From positions 620,001 through 684,000 of the forward strand of contig NBBA01000009.1 in NCBI GenBank assembly GCA_002794785.1: DNA of 64,000 bases, in the 5' to 3' direction. Positions 37,440-48,970 of the stretch are shown here, piece after piece. The notes under the pieces are model-generated. The model was not told the DNA's origin and did no database searches. It saw only the letters and a program-made list of their open reading frames with translations. Both the position numbers and the translations under genes were made by a program. This stretch comes from Coniferiporia sulphurascens (Eukaryota; Basidiomycota; Agaricomycetes; Hymenochaetales; Hymenochaetaceae). Positions within the stretch are counted from its first letter, which is position 1, and every line of letters begins with the position of its first letter.

Positions 37440-38305
37440 TACCTTAGCATTTCTTTATTATCACTGTGTAGGTCGCGATGTGGCTTATTCTTTCTTTTCA
37501 AAAAAATCTGACTTCTGTTTATTATAGATCTGTATTGTGTACATTACACTGCATCAACTATACCTATCATTGCACTTCCAATTGACTTTGATTCTGGCAC
37601 GACCGATCCGCTCTGTTTCACTTTGGCGTCTTTCTGCTTTCATGCGGAAAGTCGCCCATTCAAATGAGCTAGATTAAAAAATTCCCGTTCTTTTTTTTTG
37701 CCACCCTTCCGCGCTACATGCTGTTAAGGGTTAACCTTGACACCGAATGGGCGGTTCACACGCGGGATACATTTTTTTTCTTATTATCGTATCTTTAATG
37801 GAGTCCCATCACTCAAGTTTTGGTGAGTTCAGTCGTCCCGCTGATGCCCTAGCTGATGGTTTCCCCTAGTTCCTTATGATGATAGTGTGTAAATAAGGTG
37901 AGTCATGCGTCTCGATTATAAGGACTTATCGTGCTCATTACGGATTTACTAAGATATACGTTATCGACAATATTATCGCATTTAGCCATGTCATGGTATT
38001 CTTTTTTTACATTCGTCTTCACAGTTGCTCTCATACACTCTGGTTGGCGTTCGGAACCTACACGTCTTCCTCATTTTGCGAGAGCGAGATTAACATGAGT
38101 GGGCTTTGTATAAGCCTACTCGCCGTATCTCTAGCGTTCCCTGCAACGATCGGGCGAAAGCTGGGGCAGTGGAGGACATGCAGATAGTTACGTCTACTTG
38201 TACTTGATTCAATGACATGTCTGCATACATAAATTGTCCTTTGAAATTGAAACTCGTACAAGTATTTATATACATGTACACAAAGTACTACTACAGTCCG
38301 AGGGT
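37440..38305. other. Convergent intergenic region, RPT3 / DUF3074 gene
   Basis: About 870 bp, AT-rich with several T runs. Only short ORFs without family signal. It holds the 3' UTRs of the two converging genes. Confidence 0.5.
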
Positions 38306-39234
38306 TCATGTCGGGACATCAGGTCCCACCGACGTGGCGCCCTCCAAACCTTTTTGAAAGTACTCTTTATTGCTATTCATCCACTTGAAAAACATGGGGA
38401 CGTCTTGCGCGATCTGGCTTGGGGCACTTGCCTGGGCGATGAACCTCGGAATGCTGCCGCCGGGCGTGCTCGATGTGGCCATTCTACACTGATGATCAGC
38501 AAGGGCATTTGCGACTGGAGGGTTAGGCTCGAACCTCCATTCAGTCTTGCCATCCTCTAGTTGGTGGACCCGCTCAACGGCAACATAGCGCCCTCGTGCG
38601 CCTTTGAGCTCAGCTTTTGACATCTCTTCGTCGGATGAAACGTCAATCGGGATCGAAACTATCAGTCTAAAGTTGTGGTTTTAACTTGCTGCCATGGACA
38701 GGTCGAAAAAGGAAGGGAGGAGCGTGTACATACCCCGATTTCCTTGGTCCAGAGGTATCGAGGTAGGTGATTTGAAGGACGGTGAACGTCCTATTGCTGA
38801 CAGGCGGAGAGAATTTGTAGTGCAAATTCCATACGGCAGCACGATCAGAGAGGCGCTTGAGGAGCGCAACCTGATCGACAGTATGAACATATCTATAAGC
38901 AAGGTATCAGTACCACTCTGTAAGTTAAACATGGTACAACGACGCACTGGCTCTCGTGTTCCGGCTTGTTGGTGCCGAGTCCAAACCACATCTCGTCAAA
39001 GGTCGCCTCCTCTGGGGCGTGTACACTGACGCGACAGAACCATGGCTCTTCATCATCAGCATCTTTCGGGTGCGTGTAGCCTTTGACAATGCCCTTGCAG
39101 TAGTCCTTGCTGTTATGCCATTTGAGCGTCGCGTCGATGAGCTCGCGGCCAGCCTGAATGACCTGCTCCTCCTGCGGGATGTCCGTAGGCTTTATGGGAG
39201 AGATATTGAACTTGAAACCCGACGGTACAATCAT
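38306..39234 (-). CDS. DUF3074 (START-like) domain protein
   Basis: Fungal protein resembling the DUF3074 family, which is predicted to have a START-like lipid-binding fold; no biochemical role is established. Exons: 39234-38948, 38892-38734, 38666-38306, giving 268 aa. Recognisable parts are GLGTNKPEHESQYVHTVDQVALLKRLS across the first junction, GRYVAVERVHQLEDGKTEWR in the middle of exon 3, and the conserved RMATSSTPGGSIPRFIAQAS...DVPMFFKW near the C-terminus. No signal peptide or membrane helix was seen, so it is probably cytosolic. The start is the ATG of MIVPSGFKF; upstream codons in frame look non-coding. It is divergent to SPB4 with 221 bp between starts. The family assignment is from remembered motif style, so moderate. 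Confidence 0.75.
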
Positions 39235-39455
39235 GGTGGTGTCCTGCTGTGCTGTGGATAGTAGTCGTTGCTGTCTGTGAGAGACTTGCGTCGGACGCGA
39301 CGCTTCGAAATCATGGCCGTTGCTGGAGAAATGGTTTGTTCTATATTTGGACGCCCTGCTATTTTCGGACGGCTGGCTGCACTTTAAAATTCTGTCGTGC
39401 CTCCGAGTCCCGTCCCTCCGACGGCTCGCGACGGCCCCACCTCCAGCAGCACTCA

Positions 39456-41937
39456 ATGTCGACCAGCAATGCATCGGCGGGTCCGTGGTCATCCCTTCCA
39501 ACACCTCTCACTCCCTGGGTGTAAGCGGCTTTCCTGTTGTCCATAGAAATATAGCTAAAGTTGTTTTTAGCCTCGATGTCATAAACTCCCTTGGATATAC
39601 GCATATGACCCCCGTGCAGGCATCGACAATCCCGCTCTCCTTACGACATAAGGATGTCGTTGTCGAAGCCGTGACGGGCAGCGGAAAGACGCTTAGCTTT
39701 GTCATCCCTATCGTTGAGAAGCTCATCAGGAGGGGAAGTAGGTTGCGCAAGGCTGAGATCGGTGCGCTCGTGATCAGTCCGACGAGGTCAGTCTCTTGCT
39801 CTTCGGCATAAAAATTACTCATATAGTTGTTTACTCAGAGAGCTAGCATCGCAGATACACTCTGTTTTCGAGTTGCTTCTAGATTCACAACCAAAGGTAG
39901 GCATCCCTCGCGAGTTATTCGTCTTACATGCCTGACGCCCGTGCAGAACGAAAGCTCGGATTCTGAGAATGAAAATCTTACAGACGATTCCTCTTACCCC
40001 CCTCCCTTGCTCCTTACCTCTTCGGCAGACTCATCCCCCGCACAAGACGTCAGGCGTTTTCTTGAGACTGGTGCGGACATTGTTATTGGGACGCCCGGAC
40101 GTGTCGAGGAGTTCCTTTTGGGAAAGGGTCGCGATGCTGTGAGCACCAAAGAATTAGAGGTGCTTGTGCTTGATGAGGCGGATCGGTGGGTTTTGAGGCT
40201 CTACCTTCTGTTCCTAATACCAATTAACCCGCAGGTTGCTGGACCTCGGATTCACTCAATGTCTCGCACGCATTCTTGCCGCTCTGCCAAAGCAGAGACG
40301 AACTGGACTATTTAGTGCGACTATGACGGATGCGCTATCCGAGCTCGTTCGTGTTGGCCTTCGGAATCCCGTTCGTGTTGTGGTAAAAGTAGAAGCAAAG
40401 AAGACTAGAGATGGAAAGCAAATAATGGAAAAGGTTGAGGAGCGACGCGTTCCTGCTAGGTGCGCATACAATCGAAATCTAAGCAAAAGATAGTATCTAA
40501 TCGATTCTTTAGTCTGCAGAATTTTTATGTTTCATGCAGTCCATCAGAAAAAATGGTACAGCTGCTACGTATCATCAAGCACGAAAGTAAAGCACTCGGA
40601 TCCTCGCGGTTTATAGTTTACTTTGCGACATGTGCATGTGTAGACTACTTCTATCGTGTGAGTTTTTCCTCCAATATCTGCATTGCTATAAATTCTAACA
40701 CTCTTATTAGGTTATCCCCGCTCTTCTCCCATCCCTATCTCTTTACTCTCTTCACGGACACATCCCGCCAGCAAAACGCACACTTTCTCTTCGCTCTTTC
40801 ACTTGTCATGCTTCTACTCCGGAATTCCCATCCGTTCTTTTATGCACGGATGTTGCTGCACGTGGCTTGGATTTGCCTAATGTCGACTGTGTAATACAGT
40901 TCGACCCACCTGTCGATCCGAAACAGTTCAGTCACAGATGCGGAAGGACTGCAAGGGCGGGCAAGGATGGTCGGGCATGGGTGCTGCTCAGCGAGAAGGA
41001 GGTTGGCTACGTTGGTAAGTTAATGATGATTACCGATACGCGAAATAATTCATGAATATATATCCATTTCAGACTTTATGTCGGTCCGAAAAATACCGTT
41101 AAGAGAGCAACAGAGGCTGCCTCACGGACAAATAGAATCGACAGGTGAAGGGGATGAAGACCCAGAGGTGGAGAGTCTGCTTGAAAGCATGAGGGCCGTA
41201 TTACGGAAGGATAGAGATTTGCACGACAAGGTAGCGCAAACTGCTCACATGCGACTGATAGTGTATAAGTTGATGTTTGGGTTTTTTGATCAGGCGACGA
41301 AGGCATATGTATCGTTTGTACGAGCATACTCTAAACACGAAGCATCGTACATCTTCCGCATGCAGGACCTTGACCTCGTGGGTGTTGCGAAGTCGTTCGG
41401 TCTCCTGCGGTTACCTGGGATGCCTGAGCTCAAGGGGCGTTCGACGGATGCCTGGCAGGACGATGGCAGTATCGAGGTGAATAACAGCTTTGGTTTCTGT
41501 AAATCTGTCGCTGATCACTTCTCCAGTGGTCGACGTTCGCGTATGGTGACAAGGCACGTGAAGCTCAGAGGCAGGCGACCCTAGCCGAAACATCGTCTGC
41601 CATAGCGAAGGAAAAGCGTGCTCAAGAAAGGAAGCTGCGCGGGGAGCAGAAGCAGAAGAATGCGGCCTGGAGTGAGAGGGTAGACAAAAGGGTGGAGAGA
41701 GAAGCCAGGCGGGAAAAGAAGCTTCGGAAGAGGGGGTGGCAGAAAGCACAGCAACCGCAGGACCAACCGCAAACGGAGTCTGATATAACGGAAATTCCCA
41801 TCGGGATGAAGAGAGGCAAAAGCGTCAGCGACGATGACGATTGGGAAGATCTGGCTCGAGAAGAGCGTATGGCGAAAAAAGTGAAAAAGGGTGCGATGAA
41901 TGCCAAGGCATTTGACGAAGAATTTACCGGCTTCTGA
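39456..41937 (+). CDS. SPB4: ATP-dependent rRNA helicase SPB4 (DDX55 type)
   Basis: DEAD-box helicase of late nucleolar 60S assembly. Ten exons: 39456-39520, 39571-39786, 39839-39896, 39947-40185, 40235-40459, 40513-40657, 40711-41014, 41073-41230, 41294-41476, 41527-41937, giving 667 aa. Motifs: [11 protein letters not shown] (Q-motif), AVTGSGKT (Walker A), [57 protein letters not shown], and [13 protein letters not shown]. The DDX55-type extension follows: [15 protein letters not shown] and then [17 protein letters not shown]. The tail is very basic ([21 protein letters not shown]), as usual for Spb4. An acidic Ser-rich insert ([16 protein letters not shown]) in exon 4 interrupts the RecA1 domain, as in other fungal Spb4 proteins. 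Confidence 0.96.
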
Positions 41938-42141
41938 TTTTGTACCATACGTTCGGTATACTTAAACTATTTGCATTGTAGTGTAATTATTGTAACATGG
42001 ATAATAGCCGCTAGTTGTGTCTTCAAAAATATATCTAGACCGCGTGCCGCGAAGACAACCGCACTCAAACTAAGTCTGCAGTCTACGCAGAAAGACATGA
42101 CGCTCCCGTCGAGTGGATTGCGCGGAGTGCCAACATCCGTC

Positions 42142-42776
42142 CTATACTTTCGTAGCTTCTGAAGCCTGCAAGGCCGCCTGATTCAAATCCACCAGACCAA
42201 AATGCCTGCTCCGTCCCAAAGTGGACTCGTCTCGCGGCAGCTTCTCTCCTCGATTCAGGACAATGCCGACAAACCGACGTTCACCATTCATCCACTTCTT
42301 AGTGTAGAAGCGTACATAGCCGGGTACCAGTGCGTAAAGGGTGTGGTCGCGACCCATGCCCACCTTACAGAACCAGGAAGGAGTATGGTTAGCGAGGCCG
42401 ACCTCGATGCTTAGACTGAAATACATACGTGCTGGCCGGGATGGAATTGCGTACCGCGCTGACGAACGATAATGTTTCCGGGAATAACGGCTTGGTCTAC
42501 AGCAGGTGATTCTCAGATATGCAGAATAGAGGAAGGTAAAGTAGCATAGCATACCGGAGAACTTCTTTACACCGAGCCGTTTACCTGGCGAGTGACCATG
42601 ATTACGGACGGTGCCTCCAGCTCGTTTTGTGGCCGTTCGGATAGAACCAAGGCCTTGCACAGAAGTCAGCACGCTTGCGCCTGGTGATTACTAAAAAAGT
42701 AAATCCAAGAACCTGATGCTGAGAACGGACTGTGTAACTGCTGGGACAAGCCCCGCAGCACGGAAAAGAGAGACAT
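42142..42776 (-). CDS. MRP7: Mitochondrial ribosomal protein bL27m
   Basis: Mitochondrial large-subunit protein of the bacterial L27 family, located near the peptidyl-transferase centre. Exons: 42776-42713, 42680-42555, 42496-42429, 42363-42142, giving 159 aa. The L27 signature is unbroken across the junctions: [63 protein letters not shown] fungal mitochondrial extension follows ([30 protein letters not shown]). The first about 25 residues lack acids and contain Ser, Leu, Arg and Gln, consistent with a cleaved mitochondrial presequence. Intron 1 starts with the unusual GTTCTT. No frame problem. Confidence 0.94.
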
Positions 42777-43312
42777 AAGCTCTTACACTTGAGAGTCGGA
42801 ATTCGCGAGCAAGATGTAAAGACTTGTTACTGTTCTTCGGCTGTTCCCGCAGACACGCACGTGCATATATGTGCTTTGTCAGCTGCGGGTGCGTATGTAT
42901 GCTTCTCTCTTTGTATGTCGCCCACCTTCCACGTCTTTAATTGCAATAAACAGCACTAAAGTCTGAGAATATTCAAGATCATCGTCGTCATAACCAACCG
43001 AGTAACACAAAATAAACCGGGATACTTGTTTGGTGACGCAACCCGCAAAGGAGCATTGACAGTCGCGCATGAGCAGAGTTTTTACTGATGAGAAAAATAT
43101 TCTGAGATGTAAAATGTGCCTGTGCATAAGAGGCCAGTAAGTTGAGTAACTGCAATGTTTTTTTTGGAAGTATTATATAGTGGGAGCGTCTTTATTCCCG
43201 TTTAGTATTAGAAAGGTATTCGAGGTTAATTAACTTTAAAGCCTGACGCTTTCAACCGGATGTGGTCCTAAGGAGGAAAGACTTGGATAGTGTACAAGCC
43301 GTAGACGCTCCC
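42777..43312. other. Divergent intergenic region, bL27m / capping enzyme
   Basis: About 540 bp between two divergent starts, with no supported gene. AT-rich in its right half. Confidence 0.5.
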
Positions 43313-45156
43313 ATGCCTCATCAGACACTACCGCGAGTACCGGACCTACCTGGTGACCTTGTTCCTCCCGATTACGTTGAAGACCTTCGGAGACATGTAG
43401 CCCAGCTTTGTCAAGTAAATACCACAAAGTAACCTTACAGTCGGCTGCGTCGGGTCCATTGTACTGAAACGCAATGCCAGGTTTCCTGGAAGTCAGCCAG
43501 TCAGCTTCGCCCAGCGGGACCTCGCCCGGCTCGAGAATGAAGAGTACATGCATCATACGAACTCTCGTACCGCTCTCCTTTCTCATATTTCTTACAGCTA
43601 CTGGGTCTGCGAAAAATCGGATGGTGTGCGCGTGCTTTTCTTCGTGCATACCGTGGACAATGACAACCAAATGGTCTATCTGGTGAGTCATTCTACCTAG
43701 GCAGTGAGAATCCGGTGTTGATTATGGCTTGAAGATAGACCGACATAACCAGTACCGTCTCCTCAGCGGCTTTTTCTTTCCTCACCATGAAAACCCGCGC
43801 GTGCCTCTACGCAGCACACTTGTCGACGGCGAGCTGGTGATCGACACCGAACCAAGAACCAGAAAGGTAAAGGCACCAATACTTGGTGCATGTCTCAAAT
43901 AATTTCTGACGCGAATGGTGGTGGCTATAGGAAACCGTACGATTCCTGGCATTCGACTGTCTAGTCGTCGACAACCAAAACGTCATGTCGCGGACCTTGG
44001 ATAAACGATACGGAGTGCGTGTTCTGTTCCAATAACCAAGCTTCTCTTTCAGTTTATCATAAAGTCTATCCTGCCACATGTAGAGATTGCAAGAATGGTT
44101 CTACAAGCCGTACAGGAAAATGATGCAGGACCACCCTCACATGATGCAAAGCCAGGCTTTCGAGTGAGTTCACACTTCCTTTCATAGCCTTATCGGATCT
44201 TACATTCCCTCTACTAGCATCAAAATCAAGGCCATGAACCTTTCCTACGGTCTTGAGAAGGTGTTCAACGAAGACTTACCCAAGTTGCAACACGGGACCG
44301 ATGGTCTCATCTATACGTGTCTGCAGTCCCCATATGTAGTCGGTACGGATAAAAACATGTGCGTACCGTTTGCTGTCGGCTTTAGGTTCCCAATTACAGC
44401 ACGGACGATGCTTACTCGCCACACAGTCTCAAATGGAAACCGCCCTCCGAAAACTCAATCGACTATAAGCTAGTCCTAAGATTCCCGCCGGACTCACAGC
44501 GACCATCACAGCCCGACTTTCTCTCAAAACCGGTCTTTGGGCTTGACGTGTTTGTCGGAGGGAGAGGTGATTATGAGCCGTTCGATGAGCTGTACGTCGA
44601 CGACGACGAATGGGAAAAGTAATTATATCCCCTCTTTGCGGATTAAAACATTTCCGTAACGTCTTCACCCCTGGTTAGACTGAAGGCCTCTGGCGAACAG
44701 GTCGATGACCGTATTGTCGAGGTTTACTGGGAGTCAAACGAAAAGAGGTGGCGCATGATGCGATTTCGCGACGACAAGCCTAACGGAAACCACAAGTCTG
44801 TCGTAGACAACATTATACAAACTATTATTGATGGCGTAGAAAAGAAAGACGTGAGTTTCTCTTATATCATAATCTCTCCTCTACATCTTCCCCATTTTTA
44901 CCTCTACGATTTGAAGCTCCTAGCACGTTCAGCTGCGATACGCAACGCTTGGAAAGCGCGGCAAGGCCAGCAAGTTCCGCCGAATCAGGGCAACCCACCG
45001 GCAGGTCCTCCCGGACACACGGGGCGGCCGTCGCACGCTGACGCTCACCCGCCTCGCTCGGCCTCGGTGAATGTCGACCGTCGCTACGGACCTCTCCAAG
45101 AGTCGCCTTTCAGCAGAGTGGGTGGACCGCGTACTCTCCTCGGATTCAATCGGTAA
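43313..45156 (+). CDS. CEG1: mRNA capping enzyme, guanylyltransferase
   Basis: Transfers GMP from GTP to the 5' diphosphate end of nascent mRNA through a lysyl-GMP intermediate, in the nucleus with RNA polymerase II. Ten exons: 43313-43428, 43481-43543, 43598-43682, 43735-43866, 43931-44014, 44084-44163, 44218-44358, 44427-44618, 44679-44850, 44917-45156, giving 434 aa. Motif I is EKSDGVRVL with the nucleotidyl lysine K66. Further motifs are TLVDGELVID (III), FLAFDCLVVD (IIIa), HGTDGLIYTCLQSPY (IV), and LKWKPPSENSIDYKL (V). The C-terminal OB part holds DRIVEVYW and WRMMRFRDDKPNGNHKSVV (VI). The last exon adds a Pro/Gly-rich tail ending LLGFNR. A further downstream exon through a donor at the stop cannot be excluded. 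Confidence 0.95.
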
Positions 45157-46341
45157 TCCTGGCGTGCGCGTTGCCATCATCCCATTCCGCTTGCTTTACT
45201 CCACCGAGCGAAATTCAATCGTGTGGACGCCCATGCTACTTTCAGGGTTCTGTGCCTGTTCCCATCGTCAATCGCTCCCTCATCCCTGATTTGTGTACTG
45301 ATTTCTCGAGCCGATCGTCTCCGCGTTCCCCGTTCATAGAGAAGACGTCTTCTCCTGCCTTTCTGCTTTCCTTTGTAGGCCTGACTGTTTTAATCACTCT
45401 TCCATATCCCAGATTTGTACCCGACTGCAGCTCGGTCCTTCTTCAAGCAACCCACTCAACGAAGACTGGCAAAACCATTTGCGAAGTCCCGTAATGCACT
45501 ACCGCACTTCTGCACTAAATGTATACACTGCAGATCGCACGCAATATAATGCTAATAATCGCAGATCTCGTTAATAGTCAATTAATGGCATTTCGGAAGC
45601 ACAGGCGTTACAACGTACAATGGTCGACAAAGAGGAGATGGAGATAACATAAATAGCGGTCGTGACGGTCGTAACTCTGGGCGTCCCGCGATTTCATTTC
45701 GGCGCGGGTACATGAGAACGGAAAGCGTGCATGTCTATCATTACATTTGATTCGCGAAACTAAAGAAGACCAAGCGTGAGGGGAAATTTATGGTTAAACC
45801 GCAAGGACGAGGGAGGAAGACGTAAAGCAAGCGTAAAGAGGACAAGAGACGTGGCAAATCCCGTGCCCGTTTTGCAGAAAAATATATGTGCAATGAACAG
45901 AGCTGAAAGCGGGTTTGGATATTCGTGTGGTTAGTCCGCGCCTTGAAAACATTAGAAGAGAAGAATAAGAAAGAAAAGGAGCAAAACAAGATTGCTTTTT
46001 AGGAGCACCAAGAGCTGTCGTTCAGAGAAGAGAGCACGCGAGTGTAACAGAAATCGAGGTAGCATGAGGACACGCCGGGGCGTTATTGAGCATGCGCACC
46101 ACATTGGTCATGACGAGGACGTGATTCCGGATGTGTGCAGCAGAGTAGAGGAGAGGGCAGGTAGAAGTAAGACTGCGAAAATGTTCTTGTGCAAGTGTAC
46201 TTGAGGGGTTGGTCGTGGTCGCCAAGAAGTTTTCAAGATAAGCGCGTAAATGCGGGTCGGATCAGTGGCGGAATCGGGACTGAGATACTTCGGACGACAA
46301 AAAACGCGATACGCCCAGACGCGAAGGGAGATTTAGTCGCA
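45157..46341. other. Convergent intergenic region
   Basis: About 1.2 kb between the capping-enzyme stop and the 3' end of the next minus-strand gene. An open stretch at 45171-45494 follows the capping gene but reads Ser/Pro-rich without family signal; it may be 3' UTR. Purine-rich tracts lie around 45.8-46.0 kb. Confidence 0.4.
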
Positions 46342-47165
46342 TCATAGGAAAATTACGTCGCCGAAACGATCATCTGCTGGTTCACGCGGTGACGCGAATC
46401 CACCGAAGGACGCTGAGCGCATCATAGAGAGTGCACACGGTGTATTTGATTGGGAGCCAATGAACGGCAGCGGAGCTTCGCAAAACCCGGGCTGCGCATA
46501 CATGCAGTCCGGATCGAAGAGTGGCTTGAAAGTCGCGCATTGATAGGGACTGGCAAGCGGGGAGGACGCAGGTGAAGACTCGATAGACGAGCCAGGTGAG
46601 TCGAGCTGCAGCTGGGGTGGGCGGTACATGTGCACGGGCGCCGGGGAAAGCACGGATGAAATAGAGAGGGCAGCAAAGGGCACTGTTATGGACAAAGCCT
46701 GGAATGGAATGGACGAGTGAGCGATTGCAGGAAAATGCGAAATGGAGAGAAACGGATACTGACCCCTGCTGATCCATCCGACTCTGGTTCTGGCTCCGGC
46801 GCCAGGTGTAACACCGGCCCCATAACAGCAACCGCATCCGTGCCGACAACGAGCGATGCCACCCTCCGGAGCCGCTCGCCGCCCAGGCCGGTCTGGGGCT
46901 CCACCTCTGACCCTACGTCTATGTCCACGTCTGGCACGGGCTGGCCCTGGTCGTCCTCGGACTGTTGGCCGTCCAGGACCCGCCACCACTCAATATCGGC
47001 GAGCACCCTGCGTCGGCCCGCATCTGATTCCGAGCCGACGCGACGTGGCCTGTTCGACGCGTTGGCCGTACCGGACGCGCCTGTTGAGGCCGAGAGCGAG
47101 AGAGCCGAGGGGTATGGGCTCGAGCGGACCATGGGTGACGAGACGGAGCGTCTGAGGGAGGGCAT
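46342..47165 (-). CDS. Hypothetical low-complexity protein
   Basis: No family is recognised. Two exons, 47165-46764 and 46698-46342, join in phase 0 to give 252 aa. Exon 1 has Ser/Arg-rich sequence (MPSLRRSVSSPMVRSSP), then the most structured-looking piece RRRVLADIEWWRVLDGQQ and an acidic segment. LGGERLRRVASLVVGTDA follows. Exon 2 has a hydrophobic start and ends with Ser/Pro-rich sequence and short Phe-containing blocks (CATFKPLF, MMRSASFGGFASP). This composition suggests an intrinsically disordered regulatory protein. The ATG of MPSLRR was chosen over one 42 codons upstream because the extra part is a Leu/Pro/Ser repeat that looks like 5' UTR. The gene model is plausible but unproven. Confidence 0.55.
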
Positions 47166-48078
47166 CGCGGTCGGGGGAAGGGAGAGAGGGGAGGGGGAGG
47201 AGAGGAGGTAGGGGGAGGTAGGGAGGGCCAAGTGAGGGAGTGGGAGGTATAAGAACGAACTAGTCGAGGGCCGTGAAGATGTGAAGGTCATGAAATGCGC
47301 CCGATTTAGGATTTCGTGACGCAGTTCTCCATACGGGGAACCTCATCCGCAATCGCACCCGCTCTGCATCACGTAATCGAGTCTGCGCATACAACCACCT
47401 TGGCCGCATACACCCACCACGTTTCGTGTCGACGACAGATTCTCTCGGATTCTCTGCCGCGTTTCGTAGTTCTGAACGTGAGACGTGCGACGACCCTCAC
47501 GCCGGACACCTTGCACATATCAGACGGGATGGAAAGAGGGGAAGGACCGCGCAGACGGCACCGACTAATAACTCGCACATCTCGGAATTCTGTTCGTCCG
47601 TCCCTCGAAACGTGAACGAACGAACGCTCGACGATCTCTTCCCGCGACTCCCTCGCCCCCTCTCATCGATGCTTGCCCCGCGCGTCCCGGCTCGTCTCCG
47701 ACGCTGTCAGCAAATTCTTTACGACCATTCATTATGTCTTTTTTTCTCCTATCATGATCGATTCATCTTCGTCTTTCCTGCCCTGGACACGCATTTAGGC
47801 TACATCGGCCGAGGACGCTGGCCCGTGCAGCACTCAGAAGCGCCGGAACATGCATTTCATCTGCACAATTGCCGAGCGCCGCGACATGGGCCGTATTCCA
47901 TCCTCGCTGCTTTCGTCGCGAAGATGTTTGGCTCGCGTCTTCTCCCTGGTAAATTTGTCTGGGCGCCCTGCGCTTCCCGAGCTTGCCGTACTCGATTGTT
48001 ACATGCTCCTCCATCTCTGGATTCTGCTCGGGCATCTCCGTCCGTCTTGCTCATTTATTGCGGAAGAGAACTCTGTCA
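47166..48078. other. Long intergenic stretch
   Basis: About 0.9 kb. It contains a long plus-strand open frame (47426-48109) whose composition (Arg, Cys, His-rich, no domains) looks like chance. No supported gene. Confidence 0.4.
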
Positions 48079-48489
48079 ATGTCTGCGGCGAGAGAGATTC
48101 AGTCTCTGATCAAGGTTTGCAGCATAGACTTCCGCGTGCGGGGCTTCTGCCACACATGGCGACAGTTTGTATTTGTGCGAAATCATAAGCAGGCTGACGA
48201 CTGTGAGAACAATGTACCCTGATCCGACTCTCAAACAACGGCGGAAAGTCGGACACAGTGGCGAAAGCATATACCGTCCACATCCGCGTTGCACAGAAGA
48301 CCGTTCGCGCAGATAGGACGGCTTGGAAGAGGAACACATGTCGCACGGTGCTTAAAGTATATCCCTGAATTATTCGCGTGCGCTGCGCGAATCAAGGACC
48401 AGTCAGAGTCGTACATCATTGAGTTGCCGAGTCGCTCCTCAATGGACGATAGCACGCACTTTCCCAAGGATCAGTGCACAGGGGACTAA
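48079..48489 (+). CDS. Possible small gene, unrecognised
   Basis: A weak candidate. MSAAREIQSLIK (48079-48114) sits in good start context and ends at a GTTTGC donor. Exon 48249-48302 reads SDTVAKAYTVHIRVAQKT and ends at a GTTCGC donor. Exon 48358-48489 reads YIPELFACAARIKDQSESYIIELP and on to a stop. The phases agree and give 73 aa. However, the intervening sequence after VAQKT is also open (VRADRTAWKRNT), so other splicing is possible. No family match, so this may be a chance assembly. Confidence 0.22.
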
Positions 48490-48970
48490 AGTTAGTGTGA
48501 CTGACGGGAATATGGTCCCTGCATTAGATGGCAAGACCATTACGGGTTCATTGTCATTGAATACAATGGCGACAGGTGGTAACCGCAACAAACTGTGTAC
48601 TCCTAAATGTGATTAACAACAAGTATAAGCCTTACGAGTGCTAATCCTTTTCTCTGTACAAGGCAGACAAAGGATAACCTAAATGGACAAAACACTGACT
48701 GTATGCGCCCTTCAGGTCCTTGCCACTCGATTTCGCACATTACTTCACCAGGAGATTCACGTCCGGAAGTACGTGGGCGAGAAAACTGCTCTCGATATAG
48801 TTTGACACTTAGGATCACGGCGTGGCTTCTAGCCACTCGGTACCATGATAAAAATACAAGTACTGCCTCTCGGTACGCTAGTCCGACCTGTATTCGCAGA
48901 GACGGTCAGACAACGTTGCATTGTATAATGAGCCAACGTGTTAATCACCGTCTTAAGTTAGGGTTTATCA
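48490..48970. other. Intergenic, left of CAB4
   Basis: About 480 bp with only short ORFs and no family signal. It contains the 3' UTR of the minus-strand CAB4 gene. Confidence 0.4.

Noticed and set aside
43236..43691. 151-codon open frame on the minus strand
   Set aside because: Antisense to the first exons of the capping enzyme, whose motifs on the plus strand are unmistakable.
47426..48109. 227-codon open frame on the plus strand
   Set aside because: Rich in Arg, Cys and His, with no domain, no splice-consistent extension and no hydrophobic core. It looks like chance in GC-rich DNA.
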